A DNA stretch of 64,000 nucleotides from Actinomycetospora chiangmaiensis DSM 45062 (GTDB lineage Bacteria > Actinomycetota > Actinomycetes > Mycobacteriales > Pseudonocardiaceae): positions 62,001 to 126,000 of the forward strand of contig NZ_KB903219.1 of the NCBI RefSeq assembly GCF_000379625.1, given 5' to 3'. Of the stretch, positions 24,153-32,864 are shown piece by piece. Every line of letters starts with the position of its first letter. Within the stretch, counting starts at the first letter, position 1. Position numbers and translations under genes: made by a program. The notes beneath the pieces were generated by a model. That model was not told where the DNA came from. It was given only the letters and a program-made list of their open reading frames with translations, and did not search any database.

Positions 24153-25216
24153 GACGGGAGGGCTCCTGTCTCGGTCTGGGACGGGTGCAGCGGCGGGGGT
24201 CGGTGCCGGGACGTCGGGGTGGGCAGGGAGCCATCTTGGTGCACGAGGTCCCCGCCGTCCGCCACACCCACGCCGTGATCGTCGGGTTGCCCCGGGAGGG
24301 TGGTGCACCTCCCCGTCCGGTGCAGTGCGAGGGCGACGTCGTCGGCGAGCGCGGCGACGTCGGGATGGCGCAGCCCGGGGTCGGTGGCCGTCGCCCGCCG
24401 CACCACGGGGTCGAGCACCGAGGGCCCCCGCGGCGGCCCGAGGTGGGGCAGCACCGGGGCGCCGAGCAGGACGTCCAGGCAGCGGCCGAGGGCGAACACC
24501 TCCGAGGCCACCGACGGGCCGGCGCCGCCCGGGGCGATCTCCGGGGCGAGGAAGCCGTCGGTGCCCCACACCGGGCTGCGGCGGTCGTCCGCGCGGCGCA
24601 CCGACCCGAGGTCGACGAGGACCGGGCCGTCCGCGGTGAGCAGCACGTTCGACGGCTTGAGGTCGGCGTGCAGCAGCCCGAGCGCGTGCAGGTGACCCAC
24701 GGCGGGCGCGACCGCGGCGAGCACCGCCGCGGCGTCGGCGGGGGCCAGCGGCCCCCGCGCGGGCGCGCCGTGCAGGCGCCCGAGGACGAGACGGGTCCCG
24801 GCGTGGTCGACGACGTCGCGCAGCGGCACGAGCCCGGGGTGCGGGTGGCCGAGCAGCCGGGCCGCGGCGGTGCTGTCGTCCCGGACGCGGGCCACGACGA
24901 CGGCCTCGCCGGTCGCTTCGTCCCGCGCCGTGTAGAGCCAGGCGCCGCCCCGGGCGAGGAGGTCGACGACGCGGTAACGGCCGGCCAGGAGGGCGCCCGG
25001 CGGGAGGTCGGGGCGCAGGTCGAACGGGCGTCGGCACGCGGTGCAGCTGCCGGTGAGCCGACCGGGCCGCCCGTCGCGGCCGCGCCCGACGGGGGCGTCG
25101 CAGGACGGACAGCTGCGCCGGTGCTCGGGCAGGAGCCCGGCGGGGTCGGTCGGGAACGACCCGGCGTCGGGAAGGGGGGTCCGCAGGCGGCTCGACCGCA
25201 CACGTCCGTCCACCAT
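24149..25216 (-). CDS. Serine/threonine kinase-like protein, possible pseudokinase
   Basis: A 355-residue protein. N-terminal zinc-binding Cys motifs (CPSCDAPVG near 36 and CTACRRPF near 57) precede a kinase fold somewhat like PknG: LLAGRYRVVDLLARGG, catalytic loop HADLKPSNVLL, metal loop LVDLGSVRR, and LAPEIAPG. The beta-3 strand reads EAVVVARVRDD, so the ATP-anchoring Lys of active kinases is missing, and the helix C region is very short. It either is inactive or uses another residue. No membrane helix is seen. The ATG at 25216 has an AGG site just upstream. First gene of the kinase-PP2C-FHA unit. Confidence 0.8.
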   Translation of the reverse strand: MVDGRVRSSRLRTPLPDAGSFPTDPAGLLPEHRRSCPSCDAPVGRGRDGRPGRLTGSCTACRRPFDLRPDLPPGALLAGRYRVVDLLARGGAWLYTARDEATGEAVVVARVRDDSTAAARLLGHPHPGLVPLRDVVDHAGTRLVLGRLHGAPARGPLAPADAAAVLAAVAPAVGHLHALGLLHADLKPSNVLLTADGPVLVDLGSVRRADDRRSPVWGTDGFLAPEIAPGGAGPSVASEVFALGRCLDVLLGAPVLPHLGPPRGPSVLDPVVRRATATDPGLRHPDVAALADDVALALHRTGRCTTLPGQPDDHGVGVADGGDLVHQDGSLPTPTSRHRPPPLHPSQTETGALPS

Positions 25217-25280
25217 GTACCTCGCTCACCCGACGCCACCCGCAGGCGGTCGGACCACGATACCCCTGCCCCCGGAGGGG

Positions 25281-25718
25281 TCAGTCGAGGCAGAACTCGT
25301 TGCCCTCGGGGTCGGCCATGACGATGTTGCCGGGCACCAGGGGCGGCTCCGGGTCGACGCGCAGCAGCCGGGTGGCGCCGTGGGCGACGAGGCGCTCCGC
25401 CGCGGTCTCGAGCGCCGCCATCCGCTCGTCCCCGGCCAGACCCGGCGCGGCGCGCACGTCGAGGTGCAGCCGGTTCTTCGCCGACTTGCCCTCCGGCACC
25501 CGCTGGAAGAACAGGCGCGGGCCGTGCCCGTCGGGGTCGACCGCCGCGGACGCGTCGTGCCGCCGCCCGGCCGGTACGCCCCACGCCTCGAGCGCCTCGT
25601 CCCAGGTCGTGAACGGCGGCGGGGGTGGCTGCACCCGGTAGCCGAGCGCCGTCGCCCAGAACTCCGCGAGTGCGCCGGGATCGGCCGCATCGATCGTGAC
25701 CTGCACCTCGAGGCTCAT
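25281..25718 (-). CDS. VOC family (glyoxalase-like) protein
   Basis: A 145-residue vicinal-oxygen-chelate-fold protein of the glyoxalase-like type common in actinobacteria. Its two beta-alpha-beta modules start at VQVTIDAADPGALAEFWATA and NRLHLDVRA and end NIVMADPEGNEFCLD, with the typical closing Glu. Enzymatic activity is unknown. The ATG at 25718 (MSLEVQ) is used; an ATG at 25727 adds three residues. It lies 64 bases upstream-side of the kinase-like gene on the same strand and may be the first gene of that transcript. Confidence 0.85.
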   Translation of the reverse strand: MSLEVQVTIDAADPGALAEFWATALGYRVQPPPPPFTTWDEALEAWGVPAGRRHDASAAVDPDGHGPRLFFQRVPEGKSAKNRLHLDVRAAPGLAGDERMAALETAAERLVAHGATRLLRVDPEPPLVPGNIVMADPEGNEFCLD

Positions 25719-25873
25719 ACCGGTCATCGTGGCGTGACCCGGGCGGTGACGGGAAGACACGCCAGGGCACGGCACCTGGCGGCCGGTCGCTGCGGAGCGT
25801 GTGACATCGTGCTCCGGCACCGCCCGATCGGGGGACCGGCGGGAACCCCGTCGGCCGTCACCCGAGGAGCCCC

Positions 25874-27787
25874 TTGCGCACGCCCCGGCTCCTGCCCCTG
25901 ACCCTGCTGCTGGTCGCGGTCCTGGTCGGCGGAGCGGTCCCCGCGCTCGCCCAGGCTGCCCCACCCGCCGTCGGGAACGGCTTCGTCCCCCTGCAGGCCG
26001 CGCGGCTGTTCGACTCGCGCGTGCCGGGCCGCGTCGTCGACCGGGGCTTCACGACGGCCGGTCCGCTCGGCCCGGGCCAGACGGTCTCGATCCCGGTCGC
26101 CGGGCGGGGCGGGGTGCCCGACACCGGGGCGGGGACGGTGGTCCTCAACATCACCGGGACGACGCTCTTCGGCTCGACCTACATGACGCTGTGGCCGCAG
26201 GACGCCCCGCGCCCGCCCACCTCGACGCTGTCGTTGGCGCCCGGGGTACCGGTGACGAAGACGATCGTCACGAAGCTCGGCGGCGGCGGCGCGGTCAGCC
26301 TGTTCAACGTCACGGGGCTCTCCGACGCGACCGTCGACGTCGTCGGCTGGTTCCCGGAGAACTCGCCGCTCGCGTCCGGGGTGCCGCAGCGGGTGCTCGA
26401 CACCCGGGCCGAGGGGATCCTGCAGCCCGGCGAGCAGCGCCGCGTGCAGGTCGACGGCCGGGGCTTCGCACCCGCCCCGCCCGGCTCCGCGGTGCTCCTC
26501 TCCCTCACCGGGACCGACGCGTCGCAGCCGACCACGCTCACCGCCTGGGGCACCGGCGGCCCGAAGCCGTTCGCCCCGCAGCTGACGCTCGTCCCGGGGG
26601 ACACGCTCCCGAACATGACGATCGTGCCCGTGGGCGACGACGGGTCGATCACGGTCGCGAACCAGGCCGGCACCGTCGACCTGCTCGCCGACCTCGTGGC
26701 GGTGGTGCCGGCGGCGGTCGGGCGCGCCGTGACCCCGGCGCGCCTCTACGACAGCCGGACGCCCGACCCGGCGACGGCCGCCGTCGGGACGGGGCCGTTG
26801 ACGCCGGGGCAGATCCGCACCGTGCCCGTCCTCGGCCGCGCCGGGGTCCCGGCGACGGGGGTGTCGTCCGTGCTGCTCAACGTCACCGGCCTGTCGCCGG
26901 CGGCCAACGGCGCGATCGGGGTGTGGGGGGCCGGTCCACCCCCGTCGACGTCGGCCGTGGTCGTCCCCGCGGGGGCGGTGCGGCCGGGCTTCGCGGTGGT
27001 GCCGGTGAGCCCGCAGGGCACGGTCCAGGTCGCCGACGCCGGGTCGGCCATGCACGTGGTGCTCGACGTCGTCGGGTTCCTCGCCGGCACGCCCGGTGCG
27101 GCTCCCGTCGGACCAGCCGCGTCGGCGGGCGGCGCGCCCGCCCCCGACGGCGGGACGCTGCTCTGGCAGGCCGACTACGCCGCCGGGCTCGCGAACTACC
27201 GCTCGACCCCCTGGAACGTGGTGGGGGCGGCCACGCCGGCCGTCGTGGGGTCGGCCCTCGGTCCGGCGCTGCAGGTGACCATGCCCGGCGGCGGGCAGCG
27301 CGCCGAGCTCGAGCCGAACTTCCGGTCCCTGCGCGCGGGCGACGACCTCTACTTCGGGTTCTCGGTGACCCTCGCCCCGGGCTTCCCGGTCGACACGAAC
27401 GACTGGCAGGTCATCACGCAGTGGAAGAACGACGGCACCGGCTCGCCGCCGGTGTCGGTCAAGGTCGGCGGCGGCCAGTTCCAGCTCGACGGCGGGTTCG
27501 ACCGCGGCGCCCCGTACGAGATCCCGATGGGGGCCGCGACGCCGGGGCGGCCGCACCAGGTCGTGGTGCACGTCCGGTTCGCCGAGGGTGGCGGCTCGGT
27601 GGACACCTGGGTCGACGGGAAGCAGACGATCCGGGGGTTCCGGCCGCCCGCCGGCACGCTCTACGCCGGGACGACGAGCTACCTCAAGACCGGCATCTAC
27701 CGGAGCACCGGCATCGGCCAACCGGGCACGCTGTTCTTCGACGACTGGCGGATCGGGACCAGCTACGCGGCGGCGTACCCGCGCTGA
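25874..27787 (+). CDS. Secreted protein with three surface repeats and a polysaccharide-lyase-like domain
   Basis: A 637-residue exported protein. A TTG at 25874 follows a GAGGAG ribosome site, and residues 1-28 form a signal peptide ending ALAQA. Three repeats of about 120 residues follow, each opening with a motif like ARLFDSR (43-49, about 172-178, 289-295) and closing with a DVVGWF-like motif. This is a repeat type common on actinobacterial surface proteins. The last 210 residues form a heparin-lyase-I-like (Polysacc_lyase) beta-sandwich with WQVITQWKNDGTGSPP, GGQFQLDGGF and VDTWVDGKQ. Three other genes here encode the same domain. The glycan target is unknown. Confidence 0.8.
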   Translation: MRTPRLLPLTLLLVAVLVGGAVPALAQAAPPAVGNGFVPLQAARLFDSRVPGRVVDRGFTTAGPLGPGQTVSIPVAGRGGVPDTGAGTVVLNITGTTLFGSTYMTLWPQDAPRPPTSTLSLAPGVPVTKTIVTKLGGGGAVSLFNVTGLSDATVDVVGWFPENSPLASGVPQRVLDTRAEGILQPGEQRRVQVDGRGFAPAPPGSAVLLSLTGTDASQPTTLTAWGTGGPKPFAPQLTLVPGDTLPNMTIVPVGDDGSITVANQAGTVDLLADLVAVVPAAVGRAVTPARLYDSRTPDPATAAVGTGPLTPGQIRTVPVLGRAGVPATGVSSVLLNVTGLSPAANGAIGVWGAGPPPSTSAVVVPAGAVRPGFAVVPVSPQGTVQVADAGSAMHVVLDVVGFLAGTPGAAPVGPAASAGGAPAPDGGTLLWQADYAAGLANYRSTPWNVVGAATPAVVGSALGPALQVTMPGGGQRAELEPNFRSLRAGDDLYFGFSVTLAPGFPVDTNDWQVITQWKNDGTGSPPVSVKVGGGQFQLDGGFDRGAPYEIPMGAATPGRPHQVVVHVRFAEGGGSVDTWVDGKQTIRGFRPPAGTLYAGTTSYLKTGIYRSTGIGQPGTLFFDDWRIGTSYAAAYPR

Positions 27788-27919
27788 GCGGGGGGTGGCG
27801 TCTGTCCCGACCTCCCGGTTTGCCATGCTGGCCGGACGCGGGCCCGGCCGGTCCGACGGCACCGCGACCGGTTGCGCGTCGGACCGGGCGGCCCGAGACG
27901 TCGGCAGCACGGAGACGCA

Positions 27920-28258
27920 GTGACTTCATCGACCCCAGCGCAGGGGACCGGGACGGGCGGCGCCCACGAGGAGCCCACGCACGGCCGGCACGGCACCGGT
28001 GACGACTCCCGGCACCGCCCCACGGACACGTCCGGCGGCACGTCCACCGACGCGACGTCGGGCGGGACGGGTTCGGACCTGTCACGGGCGGCGGACGAGG
28101 CCGAGCGCGCGCTGGCCGAGATGGTGGCGGCCGCCGAGCGGGCGGTCGCCGCGGCCCACGACGACGGGCACTCGGCCGTCACCAGGGGCTACGAGGAGGC
28201 CCGCCGGGCCGCCGCGCAGGCCTACGAGCAGTCGTCGGTCCGGGCGGGACGTCCGTAG
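27920..28258 (+). CDS. Small hydrophilic protein with coiled-coil-like C-terminus
   Basis: A 112-residue protein. The first half is Thr/Ser/Gly-rich and His-containing and looks disordered. The second half is an Ala/Glu-rich amphipathic helix (AADEAERALAEMVAAAERAV and EEARRAAAQAYEQ). No family is recognised. The GTG at 27920 has GGAG six bases upstream. The next gene begins 32 bases after its stop, so the two may be co-transcribed. Confidence 0.6.
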   Translation: MTSSTPAQGTGTGGAHEEPTHGRHGTGDDSRHRPTDTSGGTSTDATSGGTGSDLSRAADEAERALAEMVAAAERAVAAAHDDGHSAVTRGYEEARRAAAQAYEQSSVRAGRP

Positions 28259-28290
28259 GACCGGCGCGACGCGCGGGAGGGGGCCGCGGG

Positions 28291-28686
28291 GTGGGCGTCC
28301 ACACCAGGGTGACCGAGCAGGGGGTCCTGCTCCGCTTCACCGGTCGGGATCGCGTGTACGCGTTCCGCGCCGGGCTCTTCCTGCCGATCGACCGCGTCCT
28401 CGGCGCCCGGACGCTCGGGCGCCGGGATGCGGTGGTGGCCAGCCCGCGGATGCACCTGCCCGGGATCAGCGTGCCCGGGCTGCTGCGCGCCGGGACGTAC
28501 GGCATCGGGGAGCGCCGGCAGCTGTGGATGGTGCACGCGGCGACCACGCTGCTGGCCATCTACCTGCGCGGCGAGCCGTACCACCGGGTGGTGGTGGAGG
28601 TCGAGGACCCCGAGGCGCTGTCGCGGATCATCAACGACGCGATCCCGCCCCGGGGCCTTCCCTCGGGCCGGCGCCCGAGCGCCTGA
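28291..28686 (+). CDS. Hypothetical protein, PH-domain-like
   Basis: A 131-residue protein rich in beta strands with one C-terminal helix. It reads as a small barrel: VLLRFTGRDRVYAFRAG, then TLGRRDAVVAS, then LWMVHAATTLLAIYL and YHRVVVEVEDPEALSRII. The order fits bacterial PH-like domains, but the similarity is weak and no ligand is known. The GTG at 28291 follows a GGGAGGGGG stretch. Its end lies 3 bases from the end of the convergent lyase-like lipoprotein gene. Confidence 0.55.
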   Translation: MGVHTRVTEQGVLLRFTGRDRVYAFRAGLFLPIDRVLGARTLGRRDAVVASPRMHLPGISVPGLLRAGTYGIGERRQLWMVHAATTLLAIYLRGEPYHRVVVEVEDPEALSRIINDAIPPRGLPSGRRPSA

Positions 28687-28689
28687 CGC

Positions 28690-29541
28690 TCAGCTCTTCG
28701 GACCCACCAGCGCCGACGCCGACTCGTAGCTGCTCGCCACCCGGGCGTCGAGCAGGAACAGGTTCGCGGTCTGCGAGATCGCGGAGTCCCGGTAGATGCC
28801 GGTCTTGAGGTACGAGTCGTCGCCCTCGTACCGGGTGCCGCCCGGCGGCTGGTAGCCGGTGATGCGCTGCTGGCCGTTCATCCACACGTCGACCGAGGCC
28901 TTCTGCGGGTCGGTGGAGAACTTGATGTGCACCACGACGTCGGTCTGCCGACCCGTCAGCGCGGGGCCGATCGGCGTCGAGAAGTAGGTGCCGCGCGGGT
29001 CGTCCCCGCCGGCGCCGCCGTCGAGCTTGAACTGGCCGCCCTCGACCTTGATCTCGATCGGCGGGCTGCCGTCCCCGGAGTTCTTCCACTGCGCGAGGAC
29101 CTGCCACCCGTCGGCGTTCACGGGGAAGTCGGCGGGGAGGTTCCACGCGAAACCGAAGTACGCCTCGTCGCCCTCGCGGTACAACTGGACGATCGGTTCG
29201 AGCTCGCTGCGCTTCCCGCCGCCCGGCACCGTGAACTCCAGCGCCTTCGCCCCCGCGACGCCGGGGGCGTCGACGAGCTTGGGCGCCCGGGCGCCGTCGT
29301 TGTTGTAGGGCGTGTCGCGGAAGTTGCGCAGCGGGTCACGGCCCGAGAGCGAGGCCTGCCAGATCGGCGCCGGCACGGTCGCGGGGTCGGGCGCGCCCGT
29401 CAGCGGCGGCGGCGCACCGGTCGCGGTCACCGGCGCGGCGGTGGGTGCCGTCCGGCTCGGCGCGTCGGTGGAGCAGCCGACGACGACGCCCGCGACGAGC
29501 AGCACCGAGACCGCCGCGCCGAGCAGTCCGTGCTTCCTCAC
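28690..29541 (-). CDS. Polysaccharide-lyase-like lipoprotein
   Basis: A 283-residue lipoprotein. The N-terminus RKHGLLGAAVSVLLVAGVVV is followed by a lipobox-like VVGCS with Cys 23, then a Pro/Thr-rich spacer (24-58). The rest is a heparin-lyase-I-like domain: PGGGKRSELEP, DEAYFGFAWNLPADFP, WQVLAQWKNSGDGSPPIEI, GGQFKLDGG, VDVWMNGQQRITGYQPPGGT, SYLKTGIYRDSAI. It would sit on the outer face of the cell membrane. Its GTG overlaps the stop of prfC by four bases, an odd partnership. The substrate is unknown. Confidence 0.8.
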   Translation of the reverse strand: MRKHGLLGAAVSVLLVAGVVVGCSTDAPSRTAPTAAPVTATGAPPPLTGAPDPATVPAPIWQASLSGRDPLRNFRDTPYNNDGARAPKLVDAPGVAGAKALEFTVPGGGKRSELEPIVQLYREGDEAYFGFAWNLPADFPVNADGWQVLAQWKNSGDGSPPIEIKVEGGQFKLDGGAGGDDPRGTYFSTPIGPALTGRQTDVVVHIKFSTDPQKASVDVWMNGQQRITGYQPPGGTRYEGDDSYLKTGIYRDSAISQTANLFLLDARVASSYESASALVGPKS

Positions 29542-31154
29542 TGGCCCGTCCCCTCGGCGATCAGCGGCTCGAGGGTCAACGAGGGTTGGTTCTGCGTGAC
29601 CGCCTGCAGCCGCCACTTGTGCGGGAACAGCGCGAGCAGCTCGCCGTCGGCGCGCCGCGTGAGCACCTCGATCCCGATCGCCCCCTTCAGGGCCTCGACG
29701 CCGGCCGCATCGGTGCGGCGGGCGATCGTGTAGTCGAGCCGGTCGAGCTTGATCGGGGCCGAGAACTCGTCGGCGAGCCGGGCCGCCACCACCTCGAACT
29801 GCAGGGGGCCGACCGCGGCCAGCACCGGGGCCTGGTCGCCGCGCAGGTCCGAGGAGAGCACCTGGATGACGCCCTCGGAGTCGAGCTGTTCGATGCCCTT
29901 GCGGAACTGCTTGGTCTTCGACGCGTCCGCCACTCTCGCCACGGCGAAGTGTTCGGGGGCGAAGCTCGGGATGGTCGGGAACGTGACCGGCTTCTCGGCC
30001 CACAGCGTGTCGCCGGGCCGCAGGGCGTTGGCGTTCACCAGCCCGACGATGTCGCCGGGGAAGGCCTCGTCGATGGTCGAGCGGTCGCGGCCGAACATCG
30101 CCTGGGCGTACTTCGTGGCGAAGGGGCGCCCGGTGGCGTCGTGGGTGAGCACCATGCCGCGCTCGAAGCGCCCCGAGCAGACCCGCACGAACGCGACCCG
30201 GTCGCGGTGCGACTTGTCCATCGAGGCCTGCACCTTGAACACCAGGCCGGAGAACGGTGCCTCGATCGGGCGCTCCGGGCCCTCGGCCGACGGCCGCGGC
30301 CCGGGCGGCGGGGCGAGGTCGACCAGCGCGTCGAGCAGCCGGGCGACGCCGATGTTCGACAGGGCGGCCCCGAACATCACCGGGGTCGCCGTGCCGCGGT
30401 GGAAGTCGACCGGGTCGAAGTCGGCGCCGATCTCGCCGAGCAGCTCGAGCTCCTCGGTGGCGCGCTCCCAGTCGACGCCCTCCTCGGCGGCGGCCCGGTC
30501 GGCGTCGAGAATCTCCTCGGCGGCCTTCGACGCCCCGTGGGCGGCCCGCGTGAAGCGGCGCATCGTGCCGTCGGCCCGCTCGACGAGCCCGTGGAAGTCG
30601 CCCGCGATGCCCACCGGCCAGGTGATCGGCATCGGGCGCAGCCGGATCCGCTGCTCGACCTCGTCGACCAGCTCCAGCGGCTCCCGGCCGGGACGGTCCC
30701 ACTTGTTGACGAAGGTCAGCACCGGCACGCCGCGCGCCCGGCAGACGTCGAAGAGCTTGAGGGTCTGCGGCTCGAGACCGCGGGCGGCGTCGAGGAGCAT
30801 CACCGCGGCGTCGACGGCGGCGAGCACCCGGTAGGTGTCCTCGGAGAAGTCGCCGTGGCCGGGGGTGTCGAGCAGGTTGATCACGTGGTCGCGGTAGGAG
30901 AACTGGAGGACCGCGCTGGTCACGGAGATACCGCGCTCGCGCTCCATGTCCATCCAGTCGGAGGTCACGCCCTTGCGGCCGCCCTTGCCGTGCACCGCGC
31001 CCGCGGCCGAGATGACCTCGGCGTGCAGCGCGAGCGCCTCGGTGAGCGTCGACTTGCCGGCGTCGGGGTGGGAGATCACCGCGAACGTCCGGCGTCGGCG
31101 TGCCTCGCCGGCCGGCGAGCCGTCCGGCCCCGCGTGCGGGGACGTCACGGTCAT
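29538..31154 (-). CDS. prfC: Peptide chain release factor 3
   Basis: A 538-residue translational GTPase that recycles release factors RF1/RF2 from the ribosome after termination. G-motifs are FAVISHPDAGKSTLTEAL (residues 24-41), the switch ERERGISVTSAV, INLLDTPGHGDFSEDTYR and TFVNKWDRPGREP. Domain II and the C-terminal RF3-specific domain (EVVAARLADEFSAPIKLD) follow. Length is normal for the family. The ATG at 31154 (MTVTSPHAGPDG) opens a short flexible N-terminus. The stop overlaps the start of the lipoprotein gene downstream, so the two are translated together. Confidence 0.95.
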   Translation of the reverse strand: MTVTSPHAGPDGSPAGEARRRRTFAVISHPDAGKSTLTEALALHAEVISAAGAVHGKGGRKGVTSDWMDMERERGISVTSAVLQFSYRDHVINLLDTPGHGDFSEDTYRVLAAVDAAVMLLDAARGLEPQTLKLFDVCRARGVPVLTFVNKWDRPGREPLELVDEVEQRIRLRPMPITWPVGIAGDFHGLVERADGTMRRFTRAAHGASKAAEEILDADRAAAEEGVDWERATEELELLGEIGADFDPVDFHRGTATPVMFGAALSNIGVARLLDALVDLAPPPGPRPSAEGPERPIEAPFSGLVFKVQASMDKSHRDRVAFVRVCSGRFERGMVLTHDATGRPFATKYAQAMFGRDRSTIDEAFPGDIVGLVNANALRPGDTLWAEKPVTFPTIPSFAPEHFAVARVADASKTKQFRKGIEQLDSEGVIQVLSSDLRGDQAPVLAAVGPLQFEVVAARLADEFSAPIKLDRLDYTIARRTDAAGVEALKGAIGIEVLTRRADGELLALFPHKWRLQAVTQNQPSLTLEPLIAEGTGQ

Positions 31155-31365
31155 CGCCGGTCCCCTGGTGCTCGTCCCCCGACGCCGGTACCCATCGGCG
31201 ATCAGATTACGGGGAGGAGCCGTGTGGCCGTCGTTCGGGGGATGGCGGGTGCGCTCGTCGCGTGGCGCGCACCGTCGACCGGATCACACCGGAACCGGCT
31301 GTCTCACCCCGGGCTCACGGGGCACACTACGAGCGGACGGACCGCCCGGTTTGGTCGGCCGTCCC

Positions 31366-31402
31366 GGCGGCCGGTCCTCCCGGGGGGAGAGGACCGGCCG
31401 TC
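31366..31402 (-). terminator. Rho-independent-type hairpin after the F420-type oxidoreductase gene
   Basis: Perfect 11-base arms GGCCGGTCCTC (31369-31379) and GAGGACCGGCC (31389-31399) enclose a 9-base loop, and pairing can extend outward to 31366/31402. It lies just beyond the stop of the minus-strand gene at 31408. There is no T-run. Confidence 0.65.
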
Positions 31403-31407
31403 GTCGT

Positions 31408-32367
31408 TCAGCCGAGCTTGCGCACCTGCTCGATGAGCCCGTTCGCGGCGTGGTCGAAGAAGCCGTCGACGTCGGGGCCCGCGTTGATCAGCGCGAGGTG
31501 GTCGTACCCGGCGTCCACGAACGGCTTCGTCACCGCGAGGTGGCGCTCGGTGTCGGGGCCGCAGCCGAAGTTCTCGGCCATGACGTCGGCGGTGACGAGC
31601 GCGGTGGCGGCGTCGAAGTTCACCGGGTTCGGCAGCTCGGCCTGCACCTTCCACCCGGGGATGCCGAACCGGAACAGCGCGCGGGCCGACTCGGCCGCCT
31701 CCTCGACGGTGCCCGCGTAGGCCAGCGGCACCTCGGCGTAGCGCGGGCCGGTGCCGCCGTGCTCCCGGTAGGCCCCGACGAGGTCCGGCGACGGCTCGGT
31801 GACGAACAGGCCGTCGCCGAGCTCGGCGGCGAGGGCCGCGGCACGCGTCCCGCCGGCCGCGACGACGATCTTGGGGAGCTCCTCGGGCAGGTCGAACACG
31901 CGGGCGTCCTCGAGCGTGAGGTGCCGGCCCTCGTAGCTCTGGTAGCCGCCCTGCCACAGCAGCCGGATGATCTCCAGCGACTCGCGGAACATCCGGTGCC
32001 GCACGTGCACCGGCGGCCAGCCCTGCCCGACCACGTGCTCGTTGAGCCGCTCGCCGGAGCCCACCCCGAGGGTGAAGCGGCCCTCGGCGAGGATCTGGGT
32101 GGTCGCGGCGGCCTGGGCGATCACCGCCGGGTGGTAGCGGATCATCGGGCAGGTCACCCCGGTCGCGAGCTCGATCCGCTCGGTCCTGGCGGCTATGGCG
32201 GCGAGCATCGACCAGGCGAACCCCGAGTGCTGCTGCTCGGACACCCACGGGTGGAAGTGGTCGGAGATCTCGACGAAGTCGAACCCCGCCTGTTCGGCCA
32301 GCACGCACTGGCGGACCATCTCGGTGGGCCCGTAGGCCTCGGCGATGAGCTTGTATCCGATCTTCAC
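31408..32367 (-). CDS. F420-dependent oxidoreductase (luciferase-like family)
   Basis: A 319-residue TIM-barrel protein of the luciferase-like superfamily, G6PDH-related F420 branch. Motifs: MKIGYKLIAEAYGPTEMV, FVEISDHFHPWV (residues 30-41, the SDHFxPW signature of F420 enzymes), LATGVTCPMIRYHPAVIAQA, FTLGVGSGERLNEHVVG and VVAAGGTRAAALAAELGDG. It should use the deazaflavin F420 to oxidise or reduce a substrate that cannot be told. The ATG at 32367 is clear. A hairpin follows its stop. Confidence 0.85.
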   Translation of the reverse strand: MKIGYKLIAEAYGPTEMVRQCVLAEQAGFDFVEISDHFHPWVSEQQHSGFAWSMLAAIAARTERIELATGVTCPMIRYHPAVIAQAAATTQILAEGRFTLGVGSGERLNEHVVGQGWPPVHVRHRMFRESLEIIRLLWQGGYQSYEGRHLTLEDARVFDLPEELPKIVVAAGGTRAAALAAELGDGLFVTEPSPDLVGAYREHGGTGPRYAEVPLAYAGTVEEAAESARALFRFGIPGWKVQAELPNPVNFDAATALVTADVMAENFGCGPDTERHLAVTKPFVDAGYDHLALINAGPDVDGFFDHAANGLIEQVRKLG

Positions 32368-32387
32368 CGGGCAGGGGTGCCCGATTC

Positions 32388-32672
32388 TCAGGCGTTGGCC
32401 CCCGCTCCGTCGAGCGGCGTGTCGGGCAGCACCCGCGGCATGTTGCCGCCCCCGCCGTCGTCGTCGGGCTCGACCCAGATCGTCACGGGCGCACCCGCCG
32501 GGACCTGGAAGCCGGCCTTCGGTTCCTGGTCGGTGACGGTGCCGCTCACCGTGGGCGGCGTGTCGGGGTCGGGGTCCACCGCGACCACGCGCGAGGAGAT
32601 GGCGAGCTCGTGCGCGTCGGCGGCGGGCAGCCCGACCAGGGCCGGGACCAGCACCAGATCGGGTTCACCCAT
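32388..32672 (-). CDS. Small single-PASTA-domain protein
   Basis: A 94-residue protein with one PASTA domain covering residues 3-68: [20 protein letters not shown] at the start and [20 protein letters not shown] at the end. No signal peptide or membrane helix is present, so the domain is probably cytosolic, unlike the extracellular PASTA domains of PknB. The tail is acidic and Gly-rich. It precedes the F420-type gene by 20 bases and may be co-transcribed. The ATG at 32672 faces the peptidase gene. Confidence 0.75.
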   Translation of the reverse strand: MGEPDLVLVPALVGLPAADAHELAISSRVVAVDPDPDTPPTVSGTVTDQEPKAGFQVPAGAPVTIWVEPDDDGGGGNMPRVLPDTPLDGAGANA

Positions 32673-32864
32673 GTGCCGACCGTAGCGCCTCCCCCCGTGG
32701 CGGCGAAGCGTCGTCGCTGTCGTCCGGTGGCAGCGACGAGCTCCGCCGGCACCGGGGAGCCCGACGACGGGTCGCGCGGCCCGGGTACCGCGGGTGCGGT
32801 TGGATGCGCTGGCGAGCGCGGCCCCGGCGGGGAGTGGCCGGCCGGGTGGAACAGGAGCGGCGCG

